A stretch of DNA of 21,825 bases, taken from assembly GCA_964441285.1 (NCBI GenBank), contig CAYTUK010000022.1:1-21825 (forward strand). Reading direction: 5' to 3'. This document shows, one piece after another, positions 7,497-14,886 of the stretch (position 1 is the first letter of the stretch; each line of letters starts with the position of its first letter). Below the pieces are notes generated by a model. It saw nothing but the letters and a program-made list of their open reading frames with translations. It was not told the origin of the DNA and made no database searches. The DNA is from S010-25 sp964441285 (GTDB lineage Bacteria; Pseudomonadota; Gammaproteobacteria; SZUA-229). The position numbers were made by a program, and so were the translations under genes.

Positions 7497-8630
7497 TTAT
7501 TTTTTTACCAGCCGACGATTCGTGCTGATGGACATTAACATCCCAAATCCTGCCATCAGCGTAACCATGGATGTGCCCCCGTAACTTACCAGTGGTAGTG
7601 GCACACCCACGACAGGTAGAATACCTGAAACCATCCCTACATTGACAAATAAATAGACAAAGAAGGTCAGGCTAAGGCTACCGGCAAGCAAACGTCCAAA
7701 ACTGTCCTGTGCATTTCCGGCAATATATAAGCCACGGACAATAATAAAGGCGTAGATGGATAATAAAACCACTGCACCCATGATGCCAAATTCTTCTGCA
7801 AATACTGAGAAGATAAAGTCTGTCGTTCGCTCGGGTAAAAAATCCAGTTGTGACTGGGTACCATTAAACCAGCCTTTGCCATAAATCCCCCCCGATCCAA
7901 TGGCAATTTTTGACTGTATAATATGATAACCTGCGCCCAGTGGATCGCTTTCCGGGTTAAACAGGGTGAGAACCCTCTGTCGTTGATACCCATGCATAAA
8001 ATGCCACAATACGGGGGCGAGTGCCAGCAGAATAATTAAACCTCCAAGCAGTACTCGCCAGCGTATACCGCCAAAATAGACGACAAAAAATCCTGCGGTA
8101 GCCACCAGTAATGCAGTACCAAGATCAGGCTGTAGTGCAATTAATACGGTTGGTACAGTAACCAGTAGCAAGGAAATGAGCAGTGATGAAAAACGTGGAG
8201 GGAAGTGTTTTTCGGATAAATACCACGCCAGCATCATCGGTGTGACCAGTTTCATCATTTCTGAAGGTTGAAACTTAATTACATACAAATTTAACCAGCG
8301 CTGTGCGCCTTTGCCGACATCACCCGCAAACAGTACCAGCATCAGCAATACAATGCCGATAGCAAAAAACCACGGTGCCCACAGGTAAAGCTGCTGTTGT
8401 GGAATCTGGGCAATCACAAACATCACGGTAAAAGCAATCGCAAGGCGGATAACCTGCCGCTCAATTAATGCCACTGAACCATCACCAGCGCTGTAAAGAA
8501 TCGCCAGTCCAGCCGCCATTAATAACAACAGGCCAAACAAGAGTAATGGATCAATATGTAAAAAACGCAGGGTTCTTGCTGTTCGGCTTTGATAGTTGGA
8601 GTCAAAAAACGATGAGCTATTATTCAGCAT
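7497..8630 (-). CDS. rodA: Peptidoglycan glycosyltransferase RodA (SEDS family)
   Basis: 377 residues with about ten membrane segments. RodA polymerises lipid II into glycan strands during cell elongation, paired with PBP2. SEDS signatures are visible: GKGAQRWLN (residues 106-114), FQPSEMMKL (120-128), QPDLGTAL (167-174), the loop with FLPERTTDFIFSVFAEE (264-280) that carries the catalytic region, and the C-terminal PVVGVPLPLVSYGGTS (339-354). Length matches E. coli RodA (370). The start at 8630 lies 6 bases after the mrdA stop, so the two are cotranscribed. No clear ribosome site precedes it, so coupling to mrdA translation is likely. Confidence 0.98.
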   Translation of the reverse strand: MLNNSSSFFDSNYQSRTARTLRFLHIDPLLLFGLLLLMAAGLAILYSAGDGSVALIERQVIRLAIAFTVMFVIAQIPQQQLYLWAPWFFAIGIVLLMLVLFAGDVGKGAQRWLNLYVIKFQPSEMMKLVTPMMLAWYLSEKHFPPRFSSLLISLLLVTVPTVLIALQPDLGTALLVATAGFFVVYFGGIRWRVLLGGLIILLALAPVLWHFMHGYQRQRVLTLFNPESDPLGAGYHIIQSKIAIGSGGIYGKGWFNGTQSQLDFLPERTTDFIFSVFAEEFGIMGAVVLLSIYAFIIVRGLYIAGNAQDSFGRLLAGSLSLTFFVYLFVNVGMVSGILPVVGVPLPLVSYGGTSMVTLMAGFGMLMSISTNRRLVKK

Positions 8631-8636
8631 GATTAG

Positions 8637-10502
8637 TTATTTAGCACCCTGGGTATTCGTGTATTTATGCATATAGTTTCTTATCAGGTCTCTGGCAATT
8701 GGTGCCATATGGCTACCATGTTCACCATTTTCTCCCACCACCGCAACGGCAAGTACGGGGTGTTCAACTGGCCCGAAGCCAATAAATAAAGCATGGTCGC
8801 GTAATTTTTTTGCCACGGTTTTTTTATCGTATTTTTTACCCTGCGCGATACCGAAAACCTGTGCAGTGCCCGTTTTACCTGCCATTTTAAATTTCATTCC
8901 CCAACCGGTTGCACGCGCAGTACCTCTGGCTCCATGAACCACCTGTTCCATCGCGTTATCAATTCGAGCCCAATTGTGTTTATCACTAAGCTGAATATAG
9001 TTGTATGGATCATTTATCGGGATGATTTTATCCCCATTTTTTACATGGATGGCATTGAGTAGACGTGGTTGAAAACGTTTACCCCGGCTGGCCAGGATTG
9101 CTGTTGCCACTGCCAGTTGTAGCGGTGTTACCAACATATATCCTTGTCCAATACCGGCGATTAAGGTTTCGCCGGGATACCATATTCTGCCGCGTGTTCT
9201 TTTTTTCCACTCTGTTGAGGGCAATAGTCCGCTACGTTCACCGACTAAATCAATCCCGGTTTTTTGTCCAAAGCCAAATTTTGTAAGAAATGCATGAATT
9301 TTATCAATGCCCATTTTATGGGCCAGTTTATAAAAATACACATCACAGGACTGTTCAATGGCCTTTTCAAAATTCACTTGTCCATGACCATATTTCTTCC
9401 AGTCTCGATATTTATGCCTGGTTTTGTCGCCGGGCAGTATGTAGTAGCCTTTGCAGGTTATTGTTTCGTTAGGAGTAATCGCATGCGTTTCAAGCCCCGC
9501 CAGTCCGATAAACGGCTTAATTGTTGAGCCGGGAGGATACTGCCCGTATATAGCACGATCAAATAAGGGTTTGTTTTCACCATGCTGCAATGCATTGTAA
9601 TCCTTATGGCTGATGCCGTGCACAAAAAGATTAGGATTAAACATGGGTTTGCTGACAAAAACCACTACTGCACCCGTCTCTGGTTCAATCGCGATTACCG
9701 CGCCAGCGAGATCGCCCAATGCGGCTTCGGCCTGTTTTTGCAATTCTATATCCAGGTTTAAAATTAAATCATTGCCTGGTATCGGTGGTATCTTGCTGAT
9801 AACGCGCAGTATTCGGCCCTGAGCGTTTACTTCAACGCGTTGTTGACCAACTGTGCCATGCAGTTCAGCTTCGTAATATTTCTCTAGTCCACTTTTGCCA
9901 ATATAGCTTGAGCCGCGATAGTTCCCCACATTGATGGAACGTAAATCTTTCTCGTTAATGCGCCCTACATAACCCACGACATGCGATGCCGACTTACCCT
10001 GAGGATAGTACCGGCTTAAGCGGGCTTTCACCTCTACGCCTGGAAAGCGGTAACGATTAACTGCCAGCCGTGCGACTTCTTTTTCATCTAATCGGGTACG
10101 CAACGCAATGCTCTGAAATGGGCGTTTTACGCGTAACTGACTGTGAAAATTTTCCAGATCAGAAGCGCTCAGGCTGACAATTTTACCGAGCGCTTTTAAT
10201 GTTGCATTCATATTCTTGACTTGTTCGGGAATAATTTCCAGATGATAGGTTGGAATATTTTCAGCCAGAATTACACCGTTGCGGTCATAGATAAGACCGC
10301 GATTGGGAGGCAGCGCCATCAGACGGATGCGGTTGTTTTCTGATAAGGCAGAGAAATGCGCGTAATCAATGATTTGCAGCCACGACAGACGAGCCAGCAA
10401 GGTGCCAAGTAATAACAGTGAAATTAATGCCGCAACAATGACACGTAATTTAAAAAGATGTGCCTCGTAGGCGTGATCCGAGACATAGGATTTATAAGAC
10501 AT
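8637..10502 (-). CDS. mrdA: Penicillin-binding protein 2, elongation transpeptidase
   Basis: 621 residues, close to E. coli PBP2 (633). It crosslinks new peptidoglycan along the lateral wall as the partner of RodA. A short cytoplasmic tail is followed by one membrane helix (residues 19-41). The pedestal domain carries RGLIYDRNGVILAENIPTY from residue 68. The transpeptidase domain shows S326-T-I-K329 (in YPPGSTIKP), S385-C-D387 and K543-T-G545. The HGENGEHGS-like stretch near residues 590-597 follows the usual C-terminal fold. It is the first gene of the minus-strand wall operon. rsfS and rlmH, often found just upstream in Gammaproteobacteria, are absent; a divergent adk takes their place. Confidence 0.98.
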   Translation of the reverse strand: MSYKSYVSDHAYEAHLFKLRVIVAALISLLLLGTLLARLSWLQIIDYAHFSALSENNRIRLMALPPNRGLIYDRNGVILAENIPTYHLEIIPEQVKNMNATLKALGKIVSLSASDLENFHSQLRVKRPFQSIALRTRLDEKEVARLAVNRYRFPGVEVKARLSRYYPQGKSASHVVGYVGRINEKDLRSINVGNYRGSSYIGKSGLEKYYEAELHGTVGQQRVEVNAQGRILRVISKIPPIPGNDLILNLDIELQKQAEAALGDLAGAVIAIEPETGAVVVFVSKPMFNPNLFVHGISHKDYNALQHGENKPLFDRAIYGQYPPGSTIKPFIGLAGLETHAITPNETITCKGYYILPGDKTRHKYRDWKKYGHGQVNFEKAIEQSCDVYFYKLAHKMGIDKIHAFLTKFGFGQKTGIDLVGERSGLLPSTEWKKRTRGRIWYPGETLIAGIGQGYMLVTPLQLAVATAILASRGKRFQPRLLNAIHVKNGDKIIPINDPYNYIQLSDKHNWARIDNAMEQVVHGARGTARATGWGMKFKMAGKTGTAQVFGIAQGKKYDKKTVAKKLRDHALFIGFGPVEHPVLAVAVVGENGEHGSHMAPIARDLIRNYMHKYTNTQGAK

Positions 10503-10759
10503 ACAACTCAGTTATAACCATAAATTAAGCGGCGTAATAGGCTATCGGGGTCTTTAGTGAGGATATTTAGTGAAAAATTAATCCGATAACAGTAAATTAT
10601 ACCGAGTTTACACTTATTAGAGGCTCGACAATTGTGCAGCAATTGATAGAATCCGCCTATCGTACCAATAATCACCAGTTTGATATAGTATCGATTATTG
10701 GTGAACAAGAAATAATATGATAATAACAAACAGGGCGGTATCACAATGGAGTGCTATTT
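10503..10759. promoter_or_regulatory. Divergent control region between mrdA and adk
   Basis: This 257-base AT-rich gap separates two divergent genes and should hold both promoters. For adk a reasonable match is TTGGTG (10698-10703), a 17-base spacer and TAATAA (10721-10726). For mrdA no convincing pair was found; TATAAC read on the minus strand just upstream of the gene lacks a good -35. An imperfect repeated motif (CCAATAATC near 10667 and GATTATTGG near 10693) forms an inverted repeat that could be an operator. A 78-codon minus-strand frame here looks non-coding. Confidence 0.5.
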
Positions 10760-11914
10760 ATGAAGTTGATCCTGATAGGGGGGCCTGGGTCAGGTAAAGG
10801 CACGCAGGCCAAATACCTGAAAGAAAAATACCACATCCCTCAAATTTCCACTGGCGATTTATTGCGAGCCGCCGTTACGGCTCAAACCCCACTAGGCAGG
10901 CAGGCCAAAGCGATTATGGATGCGGGTCAACTGGTGCCAAATGACATTATTATTGGCATGATTCGTGAACGTATTACCCGCCCCGATGCCGACCAGGGCT
11001 TTATTCTTGATGGATTCCCGCGTAATCTGGCACAGGCAGAAGCGTTGCATGATATTCTCGATAAACTGGGCAAACCCATTGATGCGGTTATGCTGTTTGA
11101 GGCGGATGCCGAGCTGTTGGTTCAGCGTATGACGGGCCGCCTGACCTGTATTTCCTGTGGGACTTTGTTTAACTTATACACACAACCACCAGTGATTGAT
11201 GATCAATGTGATGAATGTGGTGGAGTGTTGCAGCATCGTAACGATAATAATGGAACCAGTATCGAACACCGGTTGCAAGTTTTTGAAGCGCTTACTCAGC
11301 CTGTTAGTGATTATTACAAGCAACAGGGCGTGTTGCATGTTCTCGATGTACAGGGTGATATTAACGATGTTATCAAGCGCATTAAATCTGCCTTGCGTGG
11401 CTTGCGTTCTCGGCGTGTTCCGGCTAAACCTATGCTGGTGAAAAAGAAATCAACGCATAAAGGCAAGCCTGCTGTCATCCACACAAAGGTTGAAGCACGC
11501 AAACCCAAACTTCGCCCACGCAATAAAATTAAAACGCTATCGGGCAATACCAAAGCCAAGAAAATTGAAATTGAAATTGTACGACCCAAAGTTGTACGAA
11601 AATCTAAAACCACAGTAAAAAAAATTGCGGCAAAAAAAGTAACAACTAAAAAAAGCATTAAATCAAACAACATTAAATCAAAGATTAGCACAACGGTAAC
11701 CGATTCCGCCCACATTACCTTCGTTAAAACAGCGAATGATCCGACCCTTGGTCAGCAACTAAAATCATTAAAATCTGAACTCAGAGTAACGAAAGACCAG
11801 CTGAAACAGGTTGTTGCCACCGAAAAAGCCTTGTTAAAAGCAGAAAAAAATAAAGACATGGCGCGCCAAAAAAGCTTAAAAGCAGAAATCGCACAACTAA
11901 AAAAAGTCCGCTAG
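10760..11914 (+). CDS. adk: Adenylate kinase with zinc-type lid and long basic C-terminal extension
   Basis: 384 residues from the ATG at 10760, chosen over an in-frame GTG at 10751 because GGAG lies 8 bases upstream and MKLILIGGPGSGKGTQ is the standard family start. The enzyme converts ATP and AMP to two ADP. Seen: P-loop residues 7-15 (GGPGSGKGT), AMP-site STGDLLR (30-36), DGFPRN (84-89), and a lid with four cysteines C130, C133, C150 and C153, which predicts zinc binding. The kinase core ends near residue 212, where ordinary adenylate kinases stop (about 215). Residues 216-310 hold 34 Lys/Arg against 3 Asp/Glu, recalling histone H1-like tails. Residues 328-384 (KSLKSELRVTKDQLKQ onward) look like a coiled coil. 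The frame is continuous, so this is a true extension or an old fusion. Function of the tail is unknown. Confidence 0.95.
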   Translation: MKLILIGGPGSGKGTQAKYLKEKYHIPQISTGDLLRAAVTAQTPLGRQAKAIMDAGQLVPNDIIIGMIRERITRPDADQGFILDGFPRNLAQAEALHDILDKLGKPIDAVMLFEADAELLVQRMTGRLTCISCGTLFNLYTQPPVIDDQCDECGGVLQHRNDNNGTSIEHRLQVFEALTQPVSDYYKQQGVLHVLDVQGDINDVIKRIKSALRGLRSRRVPAKPMLVKKKSTHKGKPAVIHTKVEARKPKLRPRNKIKTLSGNTKAKKIEIEIVRPKVVRKSKTTVKKIAAKKVTTKKSIKSNNIKSKISTTVTDSAHITFVKTANDPTLGQQLKSLKSELRVTKDQLKQVVATEKALLKAEKNKDMARQKSLKAEIAQLKKVR

Positions 11915-11949
11915 GTAGAAAGCAGTCGGTGGTGCTATGTCACCAGCAT

Positions 11950-12074
11950 ATTATTACTGAAGCAGACAAAAAGGATACCTGTTGTTCAAGACACGCTGTA
12001 AATACCTCCATGCAAGCTCGACCTGCGGCTGACGGTCTTGGACAACAGGTGTTTTTTTATCCATCCTGTTAGTC
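11950..12074. repeat. Dispersed hairpin repeat, copy 2 (adk-flavin reductase gap)
   Basis: The second copy of the element at 5321-5455, in the same orientation. The main stem is 11978-11992 with 12035-12049: 15 consecutive pairs including one G-U. It shares GCTGTAAATACCTCC and both outer segments (TATTACTGAA and ATCCATCCTGTTAGT) with copy 1. About 10 bases of the small inner hairpin are missing, leaving only its 3' arm CTGCGG. One stem pair differs from copy 1 on both sides (T11982-A12045 here, A5351-T5424 there), so pairing is kept. Confidence 0.85.
11978..12058 (+). terminator. Likely bidirectional terminator formed by repeat copy 2
   Basis: The 15-pair stem is followed on the plus strand by GTG and a run of T (12052-12058), and on the minus strand by ATCCTTTTTG. 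It sits between convergent adk (plus) and the flavin reductase (minus), where a two-way terminator is expected. The loop is longer than in a classic intrinsic terminator (about 42 bases), so efficiency is uncertain. Confidence 0.5.
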
Positions 12075-12156
12075 AGTCGCCTGGTTCATGATGTCAGGGA
12101 AGTCCTGTAACCAGGTGGGCTATTGCGCTTCCCTGGGCAAAATCATATACCTCACC

Positions 12157-12771
12157 TTACATGCCGTTACCAAACATTTCATGATGGATTTCGGTAGTTT
12201 CACGCATGGTTTTTAATGCCACCCCATAACCATATAAAATATTTAATGCCCATGAAATTCGCTGTTTGAAATAAGCGTCTGCCTCCGCATCATTGTCCGT
12301 CGCTACTGGATTCAATATGGATTCAATATTGCGTAAGACTAATTGCTCTGGAATATAACAAAGGCGACTATTTTTATAACTGCTCATACGTAACTCGGCA
12401 ACGGGATAAGCGCCGCCATCAGCAGATGATACGCTAACAATTAACGCGGGTTTATGACCAAGCTCAAAGCGGCCAAAAAGTAAAAAGAAATTTTTTAAAC
12501 CGGATGGAACCTGTCCGTGCCATTCTGGTGATATGATCACAAAGGCATCACTTTCGGCTAGCTGTTTTTTTATTGGATTCAGTAATGTATTCCAGTTTTC
12601 ATTGTCTTCCCAGACTTCCTGATCCCAAAGTGGCAATGGATTATTGGCCAATGAAAAAATGGAAGCTTCTACATTTGGTATGGAAGTATTTAGTGTTTTC
12701 TCAATATGGTGAGCCACTTTTTTACTTTGTGAGGGGTCACGGTGGCTGCCGCTAATAATCGTTATTTTCAT
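12157..12771 (-). CDS. NADPH-dependent FMN reductase family flavoprotein
   Basis: 204 residues with a flavodoxin-like fold. The start MKITIISGSHRDPSQSKKVA carries the FMN phosphate-binding loop (residues 8-16). SPEWHGQVPSGLKNFFLLFG (81-100) is the second flavin-contact segment, corresponding to the SPEY/W-x-G-x-P...LKN motif of the NADPH_dep_FMN_red family (ChrR, ArsH and azoreductase-like enzymes). It likely reduces quinones, azo compounds or other acceptors with NAD(P)H; the substrate cannot be told. It faces adk convergently and lies 88 bases downstream of the srkA-like gene on the same strand. The C-terminal 60 residues are less typical of the family. Confidence 0.88.
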   Translation of the reverse strand: MKITIISGSHRDPSQSKKVAHHIEKTLNTSIPNVEASIFSLANNPLPLWDQEVWEDNENWNTLLNPIKKQLAESDAFVIISPEWHGQVPSGLKNFFLLFGRFELGHKPALIVSVSSADGGAYPVAELRMSSYKNSRLCYIPEQLVLRNIESILNPVATDNDAEADAYFKQRISWALNILYGYGVALKTMRETTEIHHEMFGNGM

Positions 12772-12859
12772 TTTTTTATTCCCGATTTTTATTGTCGTGT
12801 TTAATATAGAAATTTTGTGTGTGTAAAGAAATCTAAGTGACCTTGGTTTAACGCTGTGC

Positions 12860-13846
12860 CTACACGATTAGTGTCGGCTCCTGCATTCTTGCAAACTGCT
12901 CACGTAGCTCCAGAATATGTTCTTCCCAATATTGATGGTGATTAAACCACGGAAATGCTAGCGGAAAAGCCGGGTCATGCCAGCGTTTTGCTATCCATGC
13001 GGCATAATGCATCATGCGTAGGCAGCGCAAGGCTTCAATCAACTGCAATTCTGTCGGATCAAATTCAGCAAAATCACTATAACCTTCAAGCAGGTCACAG
13101 AGTTGTTCGGTCATCTCCTGACGAGCCCCAGATAATAACATCCATAAGTCCTGAACTGCCGGGCCATTACAACAGTCGTCCAGGTCAACAAAATGTGGCC
13201 CCTTGTCTGTCCACAGGATATTGCTGCGATGACAATCACCATGCAATCGAATGCTTGCAACGGTTTTGGTGCGCTCAAATTGTACCGTTATTTGCTGAAT
13301 CAGGTCATTAACCAGGGTTTGATAGGCCACTTCAAGATAATCTGGGATAAAGTTATTTTCTATTAGGTACTGGCTCGGTTCAACCGCCATTCTATTTATA
13401 TTTATATCGTGCCGGTGCTGAAATAATGCGCCCTGGCCAGCCGCATGAATCCGTGCAATAAAACGGCCGCACCAGACTCTATCCTCGCGTTTTTCCAGTT
13501 CTGGCCAGCGTCCGCCCTGCAACGGGTAAAGTGCGTATTGATAGCCGTTAAAATGGTGCAAAGTCTTGGTCTTAACTTTAATCGGTGCTACCACAGGAAT
13601 TTCACGTTTGGCCAACATATTGGCAAAATCATGTTCCTCGGTAATGGCCGCACTGGTCCAGCGATCAGGGCGATAGAATTTAGCAATGATGGGGGTTGAT
13701 TGCTCGATGTCGAGTCGATATACCCGGTTTTCATAACTGTTAAGTGCTAGCATACGACCACTACAATCATAACCACAGGCTTCAACGGCAGTAATTATGG
13801 TTTCTGGGGTTAGTTCGGTATAATCAATTCTTAATGCGGTTTTCAC
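12860..13846 (-). CDS. srkA: Stress response Ser/Thr protein kinase, SrkA/RdoA (YihE) type
   Basis: 328 residues, the same length as E. coli SrkA. The fold is that of aminoglycoside or choline kinases. Seen: the nucleotide-binding lysine K56 in IAKFYRPDRWT, catalytic loop LHGDCHRSNILW with D204 and N209, and the metal-binding segment FVDLDDCCNGPAVQDLW with D221 to D224. In E. coli the enzyme phosphorylates proteins and counters stress-induced cell death; the same role is inferred here. The C-terminal HYAAWIAKRWHDPAFPLAFPWF segment is a family signature. The E. coli partner dsbA is not next to it. Confidence 0.95.
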   Translation of the reverse strand: MKTALRIDYTELTPETIITAVEACGYDCSGRMLALNSYENRVYRLDIEQSTPIIAKFYRPDRWTSAAITEEHDFANMLAKREIPVVAPIKVKTKTLHHFNGYQYALYPLQGGRWPELEKREDRVWCGRFIARIHAAGQGALFQHRHDININRMAVEPSQYLIENNFIPDYLEVAYQTLVNDLIQQITVQFERTKTVASIRLHGDCHRSNILWTDKGPHFVDLDDCCNGPAVQDLWMLLSGARQEMTEQLCDLLEGYSDFAEFDPTELQLIEALRCLRMMHYAAWIAKRWHDPAFPLAFPWFNHHQYWEEHILELREQFARMQEPTLIV

Positions 13847-13949
13847 TGTCGGGGAATCTCTGGTAATACGTGCATATTTTATCTCAACGGCTATTGAATT
13901 ATATTGATGGAACTTTTGATTAATCAGGTTAAATAATTAAAGGCTAATT

Positions 13950-14192
13950 ATGCATGGCATCATACCACCTGACCCTGAAACCAGGGTATCAAATCTTGAA
14001 TATGCGGTGGTTTATGTCCCTAAACGTAGCCGTAATCGGTTTGCCGCCAGCTGTGTTGAAATAAAAAGCTGTGCTGCCGAGGCGCTGGCTGCGGCTGACC
14101 CAGTTAACCGGTATTATGCGGCGCGCGTCAGTGGTCCGTCAAAATCATCCGAAAATCAGTGTATTTATTATCTGCTCGAATGGCTGAGGTGA
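13950..14192 (+). CDS. Small protein of unknown function, 80 residues
   Basis: I do not recognise the family. The frame starts at an ATG preceded by AAAGG at a workable distance and reads PPDPETRVSNLEYAVVYVPK near residues 6-25, then an Ala-rich segment with CAAEALAAADPVNRYYAARV (residues 41-60), and ends in YYLLEWLR. No signal peptide or membrane helix is seen. Its composition is protein-like and no gene overlaps it on the other strand. It is divergent from the srkA-like gene across a 103-base gap and lies 316 bases upstream of the cold-shock gene. It is probably a real small soluble protein, but that rests on frame quality and start context only. Confidence 0.6.
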   Translation: MHGIIPPDPETRVSNLEYAVVYVPKRSRNRFAASCVEIKSCAAEALAAADPVNRYYAARVSGPSKSSENQCIYYLLEWLR

Positions 14193-14320
14193 ATGGTTGG
14201 GGTAGTGTTTAAACTTTATATCTCCCTATGCATTGATATGTGGTTAGCGTGCTTGCTGGTGTTAAATGGTTTGTCTGTGGGCAGGTGTGACTTCAGATAT
14301 ATTTTATCTGGGGATAAATG

Positions 14321-14348
14321 TTGACAATGGCGTTAATGTGTATACAAT
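14321..14348 (+). promoter_or_regulatory. Strong sigma70-type promoter for the cold-shock gene
   Basis: TTGACA at 14321-14326 and TACAAT at 14343-14348 are separated by 16 bases, with TGTG just upstream of the -10. This is the best promoter match in the window. Transcription would start near 14355 and give a leader of about 150 bases. Confidence 0.75.
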
Positions 14349-14354
14349 CCCCTT

Positions 14355-14508
14355 TAGCTTGAAAGTATTTTTTATATTTATGCAACACCATTTCGATGTC
14401 ACATCTGTAGCTCCTCGTCCTGTTTTTCATAATTTAATAACAACACATTCTGGCCAAATGGCTTTTATAAAAAAGCTTAATTATACTTAAATTTAATAGG
14501 ATATAACT
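14355..14508 (+). promoter_or_regulatory. Long 5' leader of the cold-shock mRNA
   Basis: The predicted leader of about 150 bases compares with about 159 bases in E. coli cspA, whose leader folds differently in the cold. A short hairpin GCTTTT-ATAA-AAAAGC (14461-14476) lies ahead of the ribosome site AGG (14498-14500). No clear cold-box sequence was found. Thermosensing is inferred from family knowledge, not shown. Confidence 0.45.
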
Positions 14509-14715
14509 ATGTCTACTACTACCGGTACCGTAAAATGGTTCAACGAATCGAAAGGTTTTGGCTTTATCGAACAGGAATCTGGGCCTGATGTATTTGCTCA
14601 TTTCAGCGCTATTTCCAGTTCAGGGTTTAAAACGTTGAATGAAGGTCAGAAAGTTGAATTTACTGTTACTCAGGGCCCTAAAGGTCCTCAGGCAGAGAAT
14701 ATTGTCGCGATCTGA
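14509..14715 (+). CDS. Cold-shock domain protein, CspA family
   Basis: 68 residues, a single cold-shock domain. The RNA-binding motifs are KGFGFIE (residues 14-20, RNP1) and DVFAHFSAI (RNP2, with Ala where Val is common). The start GTVKWFNESKGFGF and the end ENIVAI are standard. It is a small RNA and single-stranded DNA chaperone that melts mRNA structure. The gene stands alone, with a strong promoter upstream and a strong terminator downstream, so it is an independent unit. Which Csp paralogue it matches cannot be decided. Confidence 0.97.
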   Translation: MSTTTGTVKWFNESKGFGFIEQESGPDVFAHFSAISSSGFKTLNEGQKVEFTVTQGPKGPQAENIVAI

Positions 14716-14778
14716 TTTTGATTATGACTGCCCGTGCTGAACACGCGGGCCAGTCTGACTGCCGTTCAGGGCAGTGCG

Positions 14779-14811
14779 AAGGGCAGGGCCACAAGGTCTT
14801 GCCCTTTTTTT
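14779..14811 (+). terminator. Intrinsic terminator of the cold-shock gene
   Basis: A 12-pair stem (14779-14790 with 14795-14806, including two G-U pairs), loop ACAA, then a T run to 14811. Two more hairpins precede it: one around 14728-14752 (GCCCGTG with CACGCGGGC) and ACTGCC with GGCAGT near 14757-14775. Together they shield the 3' end of the transcript. Confidence 0.92.
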
Positions 14812-14886
14812 GTCAGTACGTTCTAATTAGTCATCCATAAATATGATCAATAAAATACGCTGCATGAACAAGACAAAGAATACTTT

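Noticed and set aside
10508..10744. Minus-strand frame of 78 codons between mrdA and adk
   Set aside because: Low-complexity residues rich in Ile, Tyr and Leu, no ribosome site, and it covers the region needed for two divergent promoters.
11314..11715. Antisense frame of 133 codons inside the adk tail
   Set aside because: It is the complement of the Lys-rich codons (AAA/AAG giving Phe and Leu), so its hydrophobic look is an artefact.
14266..14490. Plus-strand frame of 74 codons ahead of the cold-shock gene
   Set aside because: It spans the strong promoter and leader of that gene and has no start context.
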